23,677 nt of DNA from SIG578 sp964508295 (GTDB lineage: Bacteria; Bacillota; Clostridia; Oscillospirales; Ruminococcaceae), in assembly GCA_964508295.1 (NCBI GenBank), contig CAZDSQ010000027.1, positions 1-23,677 on the forward strand, given 5' to 3'. The notes under the pieces were generated by a model, which was given only the letters and a program-made list of their open reading frames with translations, was not told the origin of the DNA and did not search any database. Below, in pieces: positions 15,818 to 22,190 of the stretch. Each line of letters opens with the position of its first letter. The stretch's first letter is position 1. The translations under genes and the position numbers were made by a program.

Positions 15818-15858
15818 GAAAAAGTCTGAAAAATCCATATAAATATTGCTTTTTTCCA

Positions 15859-15887
15859 TAGAAAGATTTGGAGTAATCTTGTATACT
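15859..15887 (+). promoter_or_regulatory. Candidate promoter of the first array gene
   Basis: A good -10 TATACT (15882-15887) is 17 bases from a weak -35 TAGAAA. Between them lies a short dyad, AAGATT and AATCTT, around TGGAGT at 15863-15880, which could be an operator. The gene starts 33 bases downstream of the -10 at 15921. Confidence 0.5.
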
Positions 15888-15920
15888 TAAAGTAGTTTGA
15901 CACACATAAGGAGAAACGAT

Positions 15921-16955
15921 ATGTTAACAAACGTAAATCCTACCGAGGCTATCGGTCTTGGTTTTTACCATTTCCACCCCCGCTGGACTGTAAATTACGG
16001 CGAATCAATCGAAAAACGCTATGAAGAGTTTGAAGATGTTATCAAGGCGGGATATACCAACTGCATAATCGTTGAGAAAAGCTATCTCAATGATGACGAA
16101 TTTTGGAGAATAATTTTTGAAAACGACTGTACCGTCTGGCTCAATATCTACGATTATTTTGACAGCAGTAAAGAGGAATACAAAGTGTGGAGTCGTGAGT
16201 TTGACGAGGCTCTTAATATCCTTCGCTCAAACCCTGAGCGCTGGGAACGCTTTATGGGCTTTCACTTTGACGAGCCTGTCTGGCGTGGTCAGTCAAACGA
16301 GGACTTTTTAACAGAGTGCAAAAACCTCTATGAAGAGTACGGCAAGAGAATATTCCCCGTTTTTGCAACGGGAGAGTTTATGGATAGCGAAGGTAACGCT
16401 ATGCAGCTTCAGATGGACGCCGCAAACATGAAGAAGGTCATTCCCGAGGCGCTTAAATACGTAACCGACGTTGCCTTTGACAGCTACTGCGTTGACGTCC
16501 GTTTCGGCTTTGGAAACGGCGGATATCCTGAAAAGGTTAGTGAGAAGGTCCCCGGCATTGTTGACGGAAAGACCTATTACGAAAAGCTTAACGACCTTCT
16601 CTTAAAGGTTGTTGGTCATGATGTAAATGTATGGCTCTTCCCCTGCTCTTACACAACTGCTCTCTGGAGAGGCGGCAGGGCGGACGAGGGCTACTGCACT
16701 GCACAGCTTGACTATTTCTGCGAGCTTTTAATGAAGCAAAAGTATCAGGGCGGTCTCATTCTTTACACCTATAAAAATCACTCGGTCAGAACCGAGGAGC
16801 TGGGACACGTAACCCACTTAAATGTCCCCGACCAAAACGGCAACCAAAAGCTTTTCCCCGAAATTCCTAATTGGGAAAACTACAGCGAGTGTATGAAAAA
16901 CGCCGTTTCTAAATTTAAAGCAACAAAAGCAAATCTGGCAAAACTTAATTTCTAA
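15921..16955 (+). CDS. Array paralog 1: uncharacterised TIM-barrel-like putative glycosidase, cytosolic
   Basis: This 344-residue protein has no signal peptide and is the first of six tandem paralogs of a family I do not recognise. Alternating strand-like and helix-like blocks suggest a TIM barrel. GLGFYHFHPRWTVNYG opens the domain. GFHFDEPVWRGQSNEDF carries D117/E118 at a position like strand 4, PVFATGEFMDSEGN carries E152, VAFDSYCVDVR is strand-6-like, and VNVWLFPCSYTTALW is strand-7-like. A Glu after strand 4 and a second carboxylate later would fit a retaining clan-A glycosidase (inference). The start at 15921 follows AAGGAGA; an in-frame ATG at 15897 has no such site. It forms an operon with the next gene, 33 bases away. 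The substrate is unknown; the neighbours suggest an amino-sugar glycan. Confidence 0.72.
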   Translation: MLTNVNPTEAIGLGFYHFHPRWTVNYGESIEKRYEEFEDVIKAGYTNCIIVEKSYLNDDEFWRIIFENDCTVWLNIYDYFDSSKEEYKVWSREFDEALNILRSNPERWERFMGFHFDEPVWRGQSNEDFLTECKNLYEEYGKRIFPVFATGEFMDSEGNAMQLQMDAANMKKVIPEALKYVTDVAFDSYCVDVRFGFGNGGYPEKVSEKVPGIVDGKTYYEKLNDLLLKVVGHDVNVWLFPCSYTTALWRGGRADEGYCTAQLDYFCELLMKQKYQGGLILYTYKNHSVRTEELGHVTHLNVPDQNGNQKLFPEIPNWENYSECMKNAVSKFKATKANLAKLNF

Positions 16956-16966
16956 CTCCAGGTTTC

Positions 16967-16978
16967 CCTTAAAAAAGG
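16967..16978 (+). promoter_or_regulatory. Conserved CCTTAAAAAAGG leader element
   Basis: This 12-base string includes the ribosome binding site (AAGGAG) of array paralog 2 and recurs at 18077-18088 before paralog 3. Its CCTT could pair with AAGG and partly mask the ribosome binding site. The 16/17 similarity may simply reflect gene duplication. Confidence 0.3.
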
Positions 16979-16988
16979 AGAAGACAAA

Positions 16989-18011
16989 ATGGCAACTTTT
17001 AACAAGACCAAGGCGCCCATATCGGTTAGCTTTTACCACTTCCATCCCCGATGGACAGTAAACTACGGCGAGGAAATTGAGAAGCGCTACGAGGAGTTTG
17101 AGGACGTTATCAAGGCGGGATATACCAACTGTATTCTCGTTTCGGTGGAGTATATTAACGACGACGAGTTTTGGAGAATAGTTATAGAAAACGACTGCAC
17201 CGTTTGGATCAACATTTTTAATTATTTTGACAGCAGCAGGCAGTCTTACGAAGAGTGGAACGAGGTCTACGATACCGCTTTTAAAAAGCTTATGGCAGAC
17301 CCGGAGCGTTGGGATCGCTTTATGGGTGTGCATATTGACGAGCCTGTTTGGCGCGGACAGTCCAATGAGGACTTTTTGACCCAGACCAAGCGCTTTTATT
17401 TAGACTACGGCAAGAGGGTTTTCCCCGTTTTTGCAACGGGCGAGTTTATGGACAGCGAGGGAAACGCTCTGCAGCTTAAGATGGATGCCGCTAATATGAA
17501 AAAGGTCATCCCCGAGGCACTTGAGTACGTTACCGACGTTGCTTTTGACAGTTACAGCGTTGACGTTCGTGATGGTTACCCCAACGGAGATTTTGTTCAA
17601 AGGGTAGAGAAAAAGCTTCCCGGAGTTGTAGACGGAAAAAGCTACTACGAAAAAATGACCGACCTTCTTTTAAGAATTGTCGGCCACGAGGTAAACGTGT
17701 GGTTTTTCCCCACAACCTACACCTGCGCTACCTGGGGCGGCAACAAGGCAAACGAGGGCTTCTGCAAGGGCCATCTCGAGTTTTTCAGCGAGCTTTTATT
17801 AAAATACGACCACCCCGGCGGTCTTGTTCTGTATACCTATCATCAGTTTAAAAACGTTGAGGAATTCGGCGCAAGAGACCACCTTGTAGTTAAGGGCGAG
17901 GACGGAAAGCAGAAACTGCGCCCCCACTGTGCAAAGTGGCCCGAGTATTCAAATGCGCTTAAAAAAGTTTGTCTGAAATTTAGAGAAACAACAGTTGAAA
18001 TTGTTAAATAA
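16989..18011 (+). CDS. Array paralog 2: uncharacterised TIM-barrel-like putative glycosidase, cytosolic
   Basis: This 340-residue protein without a signal peptide is very close to paralogs 1 and 3; between residues 31 and 60 it matches paralog 3 at 26 of 30 positions. All array motifs are kept: SVSFYHFHPRWTVNYG, GVHIDEPVWRGQSNEDF (D117, E118), PVFATGEFMDSEGN (E152), VAFDSYSVDVR (D187-R194), H233 in GHEVNVWFFP, and WGGNKANEGFC (E256). The C-terminal strand GGLVLYTYHQF closes the presumed barrel. TTxYTCATWGG differs from the TTALW and TTxLWGG of its relatives, so sugar contacts may differ. The promoter of the next gene lies inside its last codons. Its activity is unknown and a glycosidase role is inferred. 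Confidence 0.72.
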   Translation: MATFNKTKAPISVSFYHFHPRWTVNYGEEIEKRYEEFEDVIKAGYTNCILVSVEYINDDEFWRIVIENDCTVWINIFNYFDSSRQSYEEWNEVYDTAFKKLMADPERWDRFMGVHIDEPVWRGQSNEDFLTQTKRFYLDYGKRVFPVFATGEFMDSEGNALQLKMDAANMKKVIPEALEYVTDVAFDSYSVDVRDGYPNGDFVQRVEKKLPGVVDGKSYYEKMTDLLLRIVGHEVNVWFFPTTYTCATWGGNKANEGFCKGHLEFFSELLLKYDHPGGLVLYTYHQFKNVEEFGARDHLVVKGEDGKQKLRPHCAKWPEYSNALKKVCLKFRETTVEIVK

Positions 18012-18023
18012 TTGTGCTATAGT
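17995..18023 (+). promoter_or_regulatory. Promoter of array paralog 3, overlapping the end of paralog 2
   Basis: TTGAAA and TATAGT are separated by 17 bases. The -35 lies within the last codons of paralog 2. The arrangement is homologous to that before paralog 4 (19106-19134), including the identical TTAAATAATT spacer core and the GCTATA element. Confidence 0.7.
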
Positions 18024-18055
18024 TAACGGGAGCGGTGCATTTACTGCTCCCGTTA
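18024..18055 (+). terminator. Hairpin at the start of the paralog 3 transcript; terminator or operator
   Basis: Arms AACGGGAGCGGT and ACTGCTCCCGTT form 12 pairs (one G-U), plus one flanking T-A, around a 6-base loop. The hairpin follows the paralog 2 stop and directly abuts the -10 box of the paralog 3 promoter, so it spans that promoter's start. The trailing TTAATTTTG is a weak U-tract. It may terminate readthrough from paralog 2, act as an attenuator, or be a repressor dyad. Confidence 0.6.
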
Positions 18056-18099
18056 TTAATTTTGAACCTAAATTTCCCTTAAAAAAGGAGAGGATAAAT

Positions 18100-19122
18100 A
18101 TGGCAAACTTTGAAAAAACAAAGGGAACCTTATCAGTAGGTTTCTACCACTTCCACCCCCGCTGGACCACAAACTACGGCGACAGCATTGAAAAGCGCTA
18201 CGAGGAGTTTGAGGACGTTATCAAGGCGGGCTACACCAACTGCATCACAGTTGAAAAGGAGTACATCTGCGACGATGAGTTCTGGAGAATCGTTACTGAG
18301 TACGATTGCACCGTATGGCTCAATGTTTACGAGTATTTTGACAGCAGTAAGCAGACCTACGAGGAGTGGAACAAGGACTACGATGAGGCCCTTAACAAGA
18401 TAAGAGCTATTCCTGAGCGTTGGGATCGCTTTATGGGCGTTCACATCGACGAGCCGGTTTGGCGTGGACAGACCAATGAGGACTTTTTGACCCAGACCAA
18501 GCGCTTCCGTTTAGACTACGACAAGAGAGTTTTCCCCGTTTTTGCAACGGGCGAGTTTATGGATAGCGAAGGCAACGCTATGCAGCTTAAGATGGACGCC
18601 AAGGATATGAAAAAGGTTATCCCCGAGGCACTTGAGTACGTAACCGACGTTGCTTTTGACAGCTACAGTGTTGACGTTCGTGAGGGCTACTCTAACGGCG
18701 GCTATCCCGAGAGAGTCGGTCAGAAGGTGCCCGGAGTTGTTGATGGTCCTTCTTACTACGAAAAGCTTACCGACCTTCTTTTAAGAGTTGTCGGCCACGA
18801 GGTAAACATCTGGTTCTTCCCGACTGTTTACACCACAGGCAGATGGGGCGGCGGCAGAGTTAATGAGGGCTTCTGCAAGGCTCACCTCGAGTTCTTCTGC
18901 GACCTTCTCTTAAAGTACGATCACCCTGCAGGACTTTCTCTCTACACCTATCATCAGTTCGGTAACGTAGAGGAATTTGGCGCAAGAGACCACCTTGTTT
19001 TAAAGGGCGAGGACGGAAAACAAAAACTTCGTCCCCACTGTGCAAAGTGGCCTGAGTATTCCGAAACTCTTAAAAAGGTCTGCCAGAGGTTCAGAGAAAC
19101 TACTGTTGACCTCATTAAATAA
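18100..19122 (+). CDS. Array paralog 3: uncharacterised TIM-barrel-like putative glycosidase, cytosolic
   Basis: This 340-residue protein without a signal peptide is closest to paralog 2. It keeps GVHIDEPVWRGQTNEDF (D117, E118), PVFATGEFMDSEGN (E152), VAFDSYSVDVREGYSNGG, GHEVNIWFFP and RWGGGRVNEGFC. The start at 18100 follows AAAAAAGGAGAGG. An upstream in-frame ATG at 17995 would begin inside the previous gene, over the promoter and hairpin, and is rejected. The gene has its own promoter, unlike paralog 2, so copies may be expressed separately. The substrate and activity are unknown; the conserved carboxylates and the glycan-locus setting favour a glycoside hydrolase-like role in the cytosol. 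Confidence 0.72.
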   Translation: MANFEKTKGTLSVGFYHFHPRWTTNYGDSIEKRYEEFEDVIKAGYTNCITVEKEYICDDEFWRIVTEYDCTVWLNVYEYFDSSKQTYEEWNKDYDEALNKIRAIPERWDRFMGVHIDEPVWRGQTNEDFLTQTKRFRLDYDKRVFPVFATGEFMDSEGNAMQLKMDAKDMKKVIPEALEYVTDVAFDSYSVDVREGYSNGGYPERVGQKVPGVVDGPSYYEKLTDLLLRVVGHEVNIWFFPTVYTTGRWGGGRVNEGFCKAHLEFFCDLLLKYDHPAGLSLYTYHQFGNVEEFGARDHLVLKGEDGKQKLRPHCAKWPEYSETLKKVCQRFRETTVDLIK

Positions 19123-19134
19123 TTTTGCTATAAT
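19106..19134 (+). promoter_or_regulatory. Promoter of array paralog 4, overlapping the end of paralog 3
   Basis: TTGACC and TATAAT are separated by exactly 17 bases, with the -35 inside the last codons of paralog 3. This is the stronger of two homologous gene-end promoters in the array. Confidence 0.82.
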
Positions 19135-19174
19135 TAATGGGAACGGTTTTTGCCGCTCCCGTTAATTTGTTTTT
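19133..19174 (+). terminator. Hairpin with U-rich tail at the start of the paralog 4 transcript
   Basis: The arms at 19133-19146 and 19153-19166 pair at 13 of 14 positions, including one G-U and interrupted by one A-C mismatch, around a T-rich 6-base loop. They are followed by TTTGTTTTT. The hairpin is homologous to the one at 18024-18055 and equally placed next to a -10 box. It could terminate paralog 3 transcription and also attenuate paralog 4. Confidence 0.6.
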
Positions 19175-19187
19175 GGAGGATAAATTG

Positions 19188-20510
19188 ATGACAAAAGTGC
19201 TTGCGGCTATTATGGCAATTTCGATTTCTGCAATAACTCTCTGCTCCTGCGCAGGCGGCGGAGAACAGAATGTAAGTAGCGCCGTAGCATCGTCTGAGGC
19301 GGCATACTCCGAGGTTGAAACCACTAGCGAGGTCTCCTCTGAGCCTGAAACAAGCAGCGAGGCGAGCAGTGAACAAAGCTCGTCTGAAAAAGAGGAGGAA
19401 AGCTCTTCTTCAAAAATTGCAATTGTCAGACCAGGAGCAAGCTCCAAAAAAGCCGACACTACCACAACCTCGTCAAAGAGCGAGAGCATAAAGAAAAATG
19501 TAGATCCCGCAGAGGCTCTGCAGATAGGCGCTTTCCATTTTAATCCCAAATGGACCGTAAACTACGGAAAAGACGATGAGAGCCGTATGCAAGAAATGAA
19601 TGATGTGCTCGCGGCAGGCTATTTTAACACCCTGCAGGTCGAGCTTCCTTACGCCGCCAATAAAGAGTTTTGGGAAGTGTGTGTCAAAAACGACACTTCG
19701 GTCTGGATTCTTTTGTATGATTATTTTGACAGCACTGCGGGAGAAACCATTGAGGAATATATCGCAGAGGTTGATAAGGCTGTTTCTGTTATTAAATCTA
19801 ACTCTGAGTGGTGGGATAATTTCTGCGGCTTTGCCTTTGAGGAATCTGTCTGGAGAGGACAGACAAATGCAGATTTCCTCGCCGAGAGTGAAGCACTTTA
19901 TAAAAAGTACGGCAAGCGCAGCCACGTAGTTCTTGCAACGGGAGAATTTACGGGGGTTGAGGGTAACGAGCTTCAGCTCGGCGTTACTGCTGATGAAATG
20001 AAGAAGATGCTTTCAAGCTCGTTTAAATACTGCACCGACGTTGCTTTTGACAGCTATGGCGTCGATGTCAGAGATGGTTCTTATAATGGTAGCATCATCT
20101 CAAGCACTCAAAAAGAGCTTCCCAACGTTACCGACGGGCAGAGCTATTACAGGGAGCTTACAAAGCTGCTTGTCCGCCTTGCAGGGCATGACGTAAACGT
20201 CTGGTTCTATCCCTGCGCCTACACAACTAATCTTTGGGGCGGCGGCAGAGCCGACGAGGATTACTGTATAGCTCACCTCAACTTCTTTGACGAGCTTTTA
20301 AAGGAGCAGGAATATCAGGGAGGTATAATGCTATATACCTATACCCAGTTCAGCAACATAAATGAGGTTGGACTGCAGTCGCACCTTGTTGTTAAAAACG
20401 ACCAGGGCGAGCAGTTAAGACCGCTTGAAATTAAATGGATAAATTACTCAAAAAGATTGGCTCAGATAACTTCTGAATACAAGCAAACAAAAGCAAATCT
20501 TGCCTTGTAA
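19188..20510 (+). CDS. Array paralog 4: lipoprotein with TIM-barrel-like putative glycosidase domain
   Basis: This 440-residue surface lipoprotein has a positively charged start and hydrophobic core (residues 1-20) leading to the lipobox L-C-S-C21. A disordered Ser/Glu/Thr-rich linker spans 22 to about 103, and the array's barrel domain follows from about 104. The domain keeps VWRGQTNADF, LATGEFTGVEGN (E253), VAFDSYGVDVR and YTTNLWGGGRADEDYC. The strand-4 motif is FEES (E218, E219) in place of the DEP found in the cytosolic copies. The linker and part of the signal region are 99% identical in DNA to those of the next gene. The start at 19188 follows GGAGGA. It is anchored outside the membrane, so it would act on extracellular or imported-at-surface glycan (inference). 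Confidence 0.78.
   Translation: MTKVLAAIMAISISAITLCSCAGGGEQNVSSAVASSEAAYSEVETTSEVSSEPETSSEASSEQSSSEKEEESSSSKIAIVRPGASSKKADTTTTSSKSESIKKNVDPAEALQIGAFHFNPKWTVNYGKDDESRMQEMNDVLAAGYFNTLQVELPYAANKEFWEVCVKNDTSVWILLYDYFDSTAGETIEEYIAEVDKAVSVIKSNSEWWDNFCGFAFEESVWRGQTNADFLAESEALYKKYGKRSHVVLATGEFTGVEGNELQLGVTADEMKKMLSSSFKYCTDVAFDSYGVDVRDGSYNGSIISSTQKELPNVTDGQSYYRELTKLLVRLAGHDVNVWFYPCAYTTNLWGGGRADEDYCIAHLNFFDELLKEQEYQGGIMLYTYTQFSNINEVGLQSHLVVKNDQGEQLRPLEIKWINYSKRLAQITSEYKQTKANLAL
19240..19445 (+). repeat. 206-base linker repeat, copy 1
   Basis: This segment encodes 68 residues from the lipobox Cys-Ser-Cys to Gly-Ala-Ser-Ser in paralog 4. It matches 20704-20909 at 204 of 206 bases. The two differences, at 19286 and 19433, are both silent third positions (Val GTA/GTC and Pro CCA/CCG). 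Flanking sequence is not similar at this level. Confidence 0.95.
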
Positions 20511-20570
20511 TAGAGTGGGTGTTGTTGCTTAATGTCAAAAAAGTCCATATTTTTTGGTCAATTTTCTCTA

Positions 20571-20598
20571 TTTAAAAAAATCCCCTAAAAGCTATTAT
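20571..20598 (+). promoter_or_regulatory. Candidate promoter of array paralog 5
   Basis: TTTAAA and TATTAT are separated by 16 bases, with the predicted start near 20605. An alternative -10, TATATT at 20609-20614, has no good -35. The gap between paralogs 4 and 5 is 138 bases and shows no clear terminator. Confidence 0.45.
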
Positions 20599-20599
20599 T

Positions 20600-20631
20600 G
20601 AATTAAGCTATATTGAAAAACGGCTTAATTC
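20600..20631. promoter_or_regulatory. Perfect inverted repeat before paralog 5
   Basis: Nine-base arms GAATTAAGC (20600-20608) and GCTTAATTC (20623-20631) are perfect and separated by 14 bases. The second arm ends just before the GGAAGG ribosome binding site of paralog 5. It could be a 5' untranslated hairpin or a repressor site; which one is not clear. Confidence 0.55.
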
Positions 20632-20648
20632 TATGGAAGGTGAAAAAT

Positions 20649-22010
20649 ATGCTCAAAAAAACATTTGCGGCCGTTTTGGTATGCGCCTTGATGGCGGTGT
20701 TTTTCTGCTCCTGCGCAGGCGGCGGAGAACAGAATGTAAGTAGCGCCGTCGCATCGTCTGAGGCGGCATACTCCGAGGTTGAAACCACTAGCGAGGTCTC
20801 CTCTGAGCCTGAAACAAGCAGCGAGGCGAGCAGTGAACAAAGCTCGTCTGAAAAAGAGGAGGAAAGCTCTTCTTCAAAAATTGCAATTGTCAGACCGGGA
20901 GCAAGCTCCGAGGAGGTAAACAGCGAGCAGACCTCGAGCAGAGGCCAGGCGGTCACACTTAGCGTAAATCCTGCTGATGCCCTCAGTATCGGTGTTTACC
21001 ACTTCACTCCTGACTGGGCAAGGAAAATGAATGGAGATAAAACAGCCGAAACCGAGGATGAACGCTATAAGGAGTTTGAGGATGTCATCGCTGCGGGATA
21101 TTTCAACACCGTTATCGTTCCCGGAAGCTTTATAAATAAAGACAGATTTTGGGAGATATGCGAGCACTACGGCATATCTGTCTGGATGAGTCTTTACTCG
21201 TTCTTTAACAGCGCTAAAACTGATATAGATAGCTATATAGCAAACAGCGTTGATCCTTATATTTCATATATAAAGTCTGATCCGGAGCGTTGGGAGCTTT
21301 TCTGCGGCTTTCACCACGAAGAAAATATCTGGAGAGGCCAGTCAAATGCTGACTATCTTACAATGACTCAGACGCTTTATCAAAAGTACGGTAAGCGTAA
21401 TTTCACCGTTTTTGCAACGGGCGAGTTTACAGGCTATGAGGGTAACCAGCTCCAGATAGAGATGGATGCCGCTGATATGAAAAAGGTAAACCCCGCTGCC
21501 CTTAAGTACACAACCGATATGGCTTATGATAGCTATAGCGTTGATGTCAGAACAGGCGCTTCCAACGGCGGAAAGTATCAGGAGTGGCAGAATATTTCGC
21601 CCAATATCGTAGATGGTCAAAGCTATTACAGAGAAATGACAAAGGTTATGCTTGAGCTGCTTGACCACGACGTTAACGTCTGGTTCTTCCCCTGCTCGTA
21701 CACAACAAGCCTCTGGGGCGGTATTAACGGTCTTACCAGAGCGGACGAAAGCTACTGCCTTGCACACCTTAATTTCTTCTATCAGCATCTTAAAGAGCAG
21801 GAATATCAGGGAGGAATATTCCTCTACACCTATTATCAGTTCAGGGAAGTTGAAAAAGGTCTGCGTAATCACCTTGTTGTCGAGGATTGGGCAGGCAATC
21901 AGCTCATTGCTCTTGAAGAAACTGAAAAATGGTATCAGTACAGCAGTAGACTCAGAGAAATAACGTCAGAATTTAAGAACACAAAAGCAAATCACGCCAC
22001 CTTTAAATAA
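20649..22010 (+). CDS. Array paralog 5: lipoprotein with TIM-barrel-like putative glycosidase domain
   Basis: This 453-residue lipoprotein has a signal peptide to about residue 21 and a modified lipobox F-C-S-C22. A linker nearly identical to that of paralog 4 runs to about residue 88, and the barrel domain starts near 105. It keeps IWRGQSNADY, VFATGEFTGYEGN (E259), MAYDSYSVDVRTGASNGG and YTTSLWGGINGLTRADESYC, with a small insertion after WGG shared with paralog 6. The strand-4 motif is HEEN (E224, E225), again without the Pro of DEP. Its catalytic domain is strongly diverged from that of paralog 4, in contrast to the shared linker. The ATG at 20649 follows GGAAGG; an in-frame ATG at 20613 has no ribosome binding site. 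Confidence 0.78.
   Translation: MLKKTFAAVLVCALMAVFFCSCAGGGEQNVSSAVASSEAAYSEVETTSEVSSEPETSSEASSEQSSSEKEEESSSSKIAIVRPGASSEEVNSEQTSSRGQAVTLSVNPADALSIGVYHFTPDWARKMNGDKTAETEDERYKEFEDVIAAGYFNTVIVPGSFINKDRFWEICEHYGISVWMSLYSFFNSAKTDIDSYIANSVDPYISYIKSDPERWELFCGFHHEENIWRGQSNADYLTMTQTLYQKYGKRNFTVFATGEFTGYEGNQLQIEMDAADMKKVNPAALKYTTDMAYDSYSVDVRTGASNGGKYQEWQNISPNIVDGQSYYREMTKVMLELLDHDVNVWFFPCSYTTSLWGGINGLTRADESYCLAHLNFFYQHLKEQEYQGGIFLYTYYQFREVEKGLRNHLVVEDWAGNQLIALEETEKWYQYSSRLREITSEFKNTKANHATFK
20704..20909 (+). repeat. 206-base linker repeat, copy 2
   Basis: This is the second copy of the lipoprotein linker, 1464 bases (488 codons) downstream of copy 1 and in the same orientation and reading frame. It differs from copy 1 only at 20750 and 20897, both silent. 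Confidence 0.95.
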
Positions 22011-22030
22011 ATTTTTGTGCATACTCTCAA

Positions 22031-22083
22031 AAAAAGCGTTTTAATCTTGTTACTTTTTTACAAAAAAACAAAAAGCGTTTAAT
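22031..22083 (+). promoter_or_regulatory. Two direct repeats with cre-like cores upstream of the paralog 6 promoter
   Basis: AAAAAGCGTTTTAAT at 22031-22045 and AAAAAGCGTTTAAT at 22070-22083 lie in the 180-base gap before paralog 6, just upstream of its -35. The central AAGCGTTT part matches the core of CcpA-type catabolite sites, but the outer TG and CA positions do not, so this is only a weak candidate. Confidence 0.3.
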
Positions 22084-22088
22084 TTTTA

Positions 22089-22117
22089 TTGAAAAATTTT
22101 GGCGTTTGTGGTAATAT
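22089..22117 (+). promoter_or_regulatory. Promoter of array paralog 6
   Basis: TTGAAA and TAATAT are separated by 17 bases. The predicted start near 22124 leaves an untranslated leader of about 65 bases before the ATG at 22191, which has an AAAAGGAG site. Confidence 0.72.
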
Positions 22118-22190
22118 GATAACAAGTAATGGTCTAAGTATTTTTTAGGTCTGTTAACGTTTCAGTTTTTTATAAAAGGAGTAAAGAAAA

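Noticed and set aside
15806..15845. Possible terminator after the CBM9-like gene (AGACT / AGTCT)
   Set aside because: The stem is only five bases, A-rich, and followed by GAAAAATCC with no U-tract.
15179..15859. Long open frame of 226 codons on the minus strand across the CBM9-like gene
   Set aside because: It is antisense to a recognised protein family, has no ribosome binding site, and its translation shows no domain.
17995..18099. Upstream in-frame start for array paralog 3
   Set aside because: The extra 35 codons overlap the preceding gene, promoter and hairpin, and the homologous paralogs start at the later ATG.
20603..20956. Minus-strand frame across the lipoprotein linker, repeated at 19115-19549
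   Set aside because: Both come from the antisense of the duplicated Ser/Glu-rich linker and lack start signals. Their identity only mirrors the 206-base repeat.
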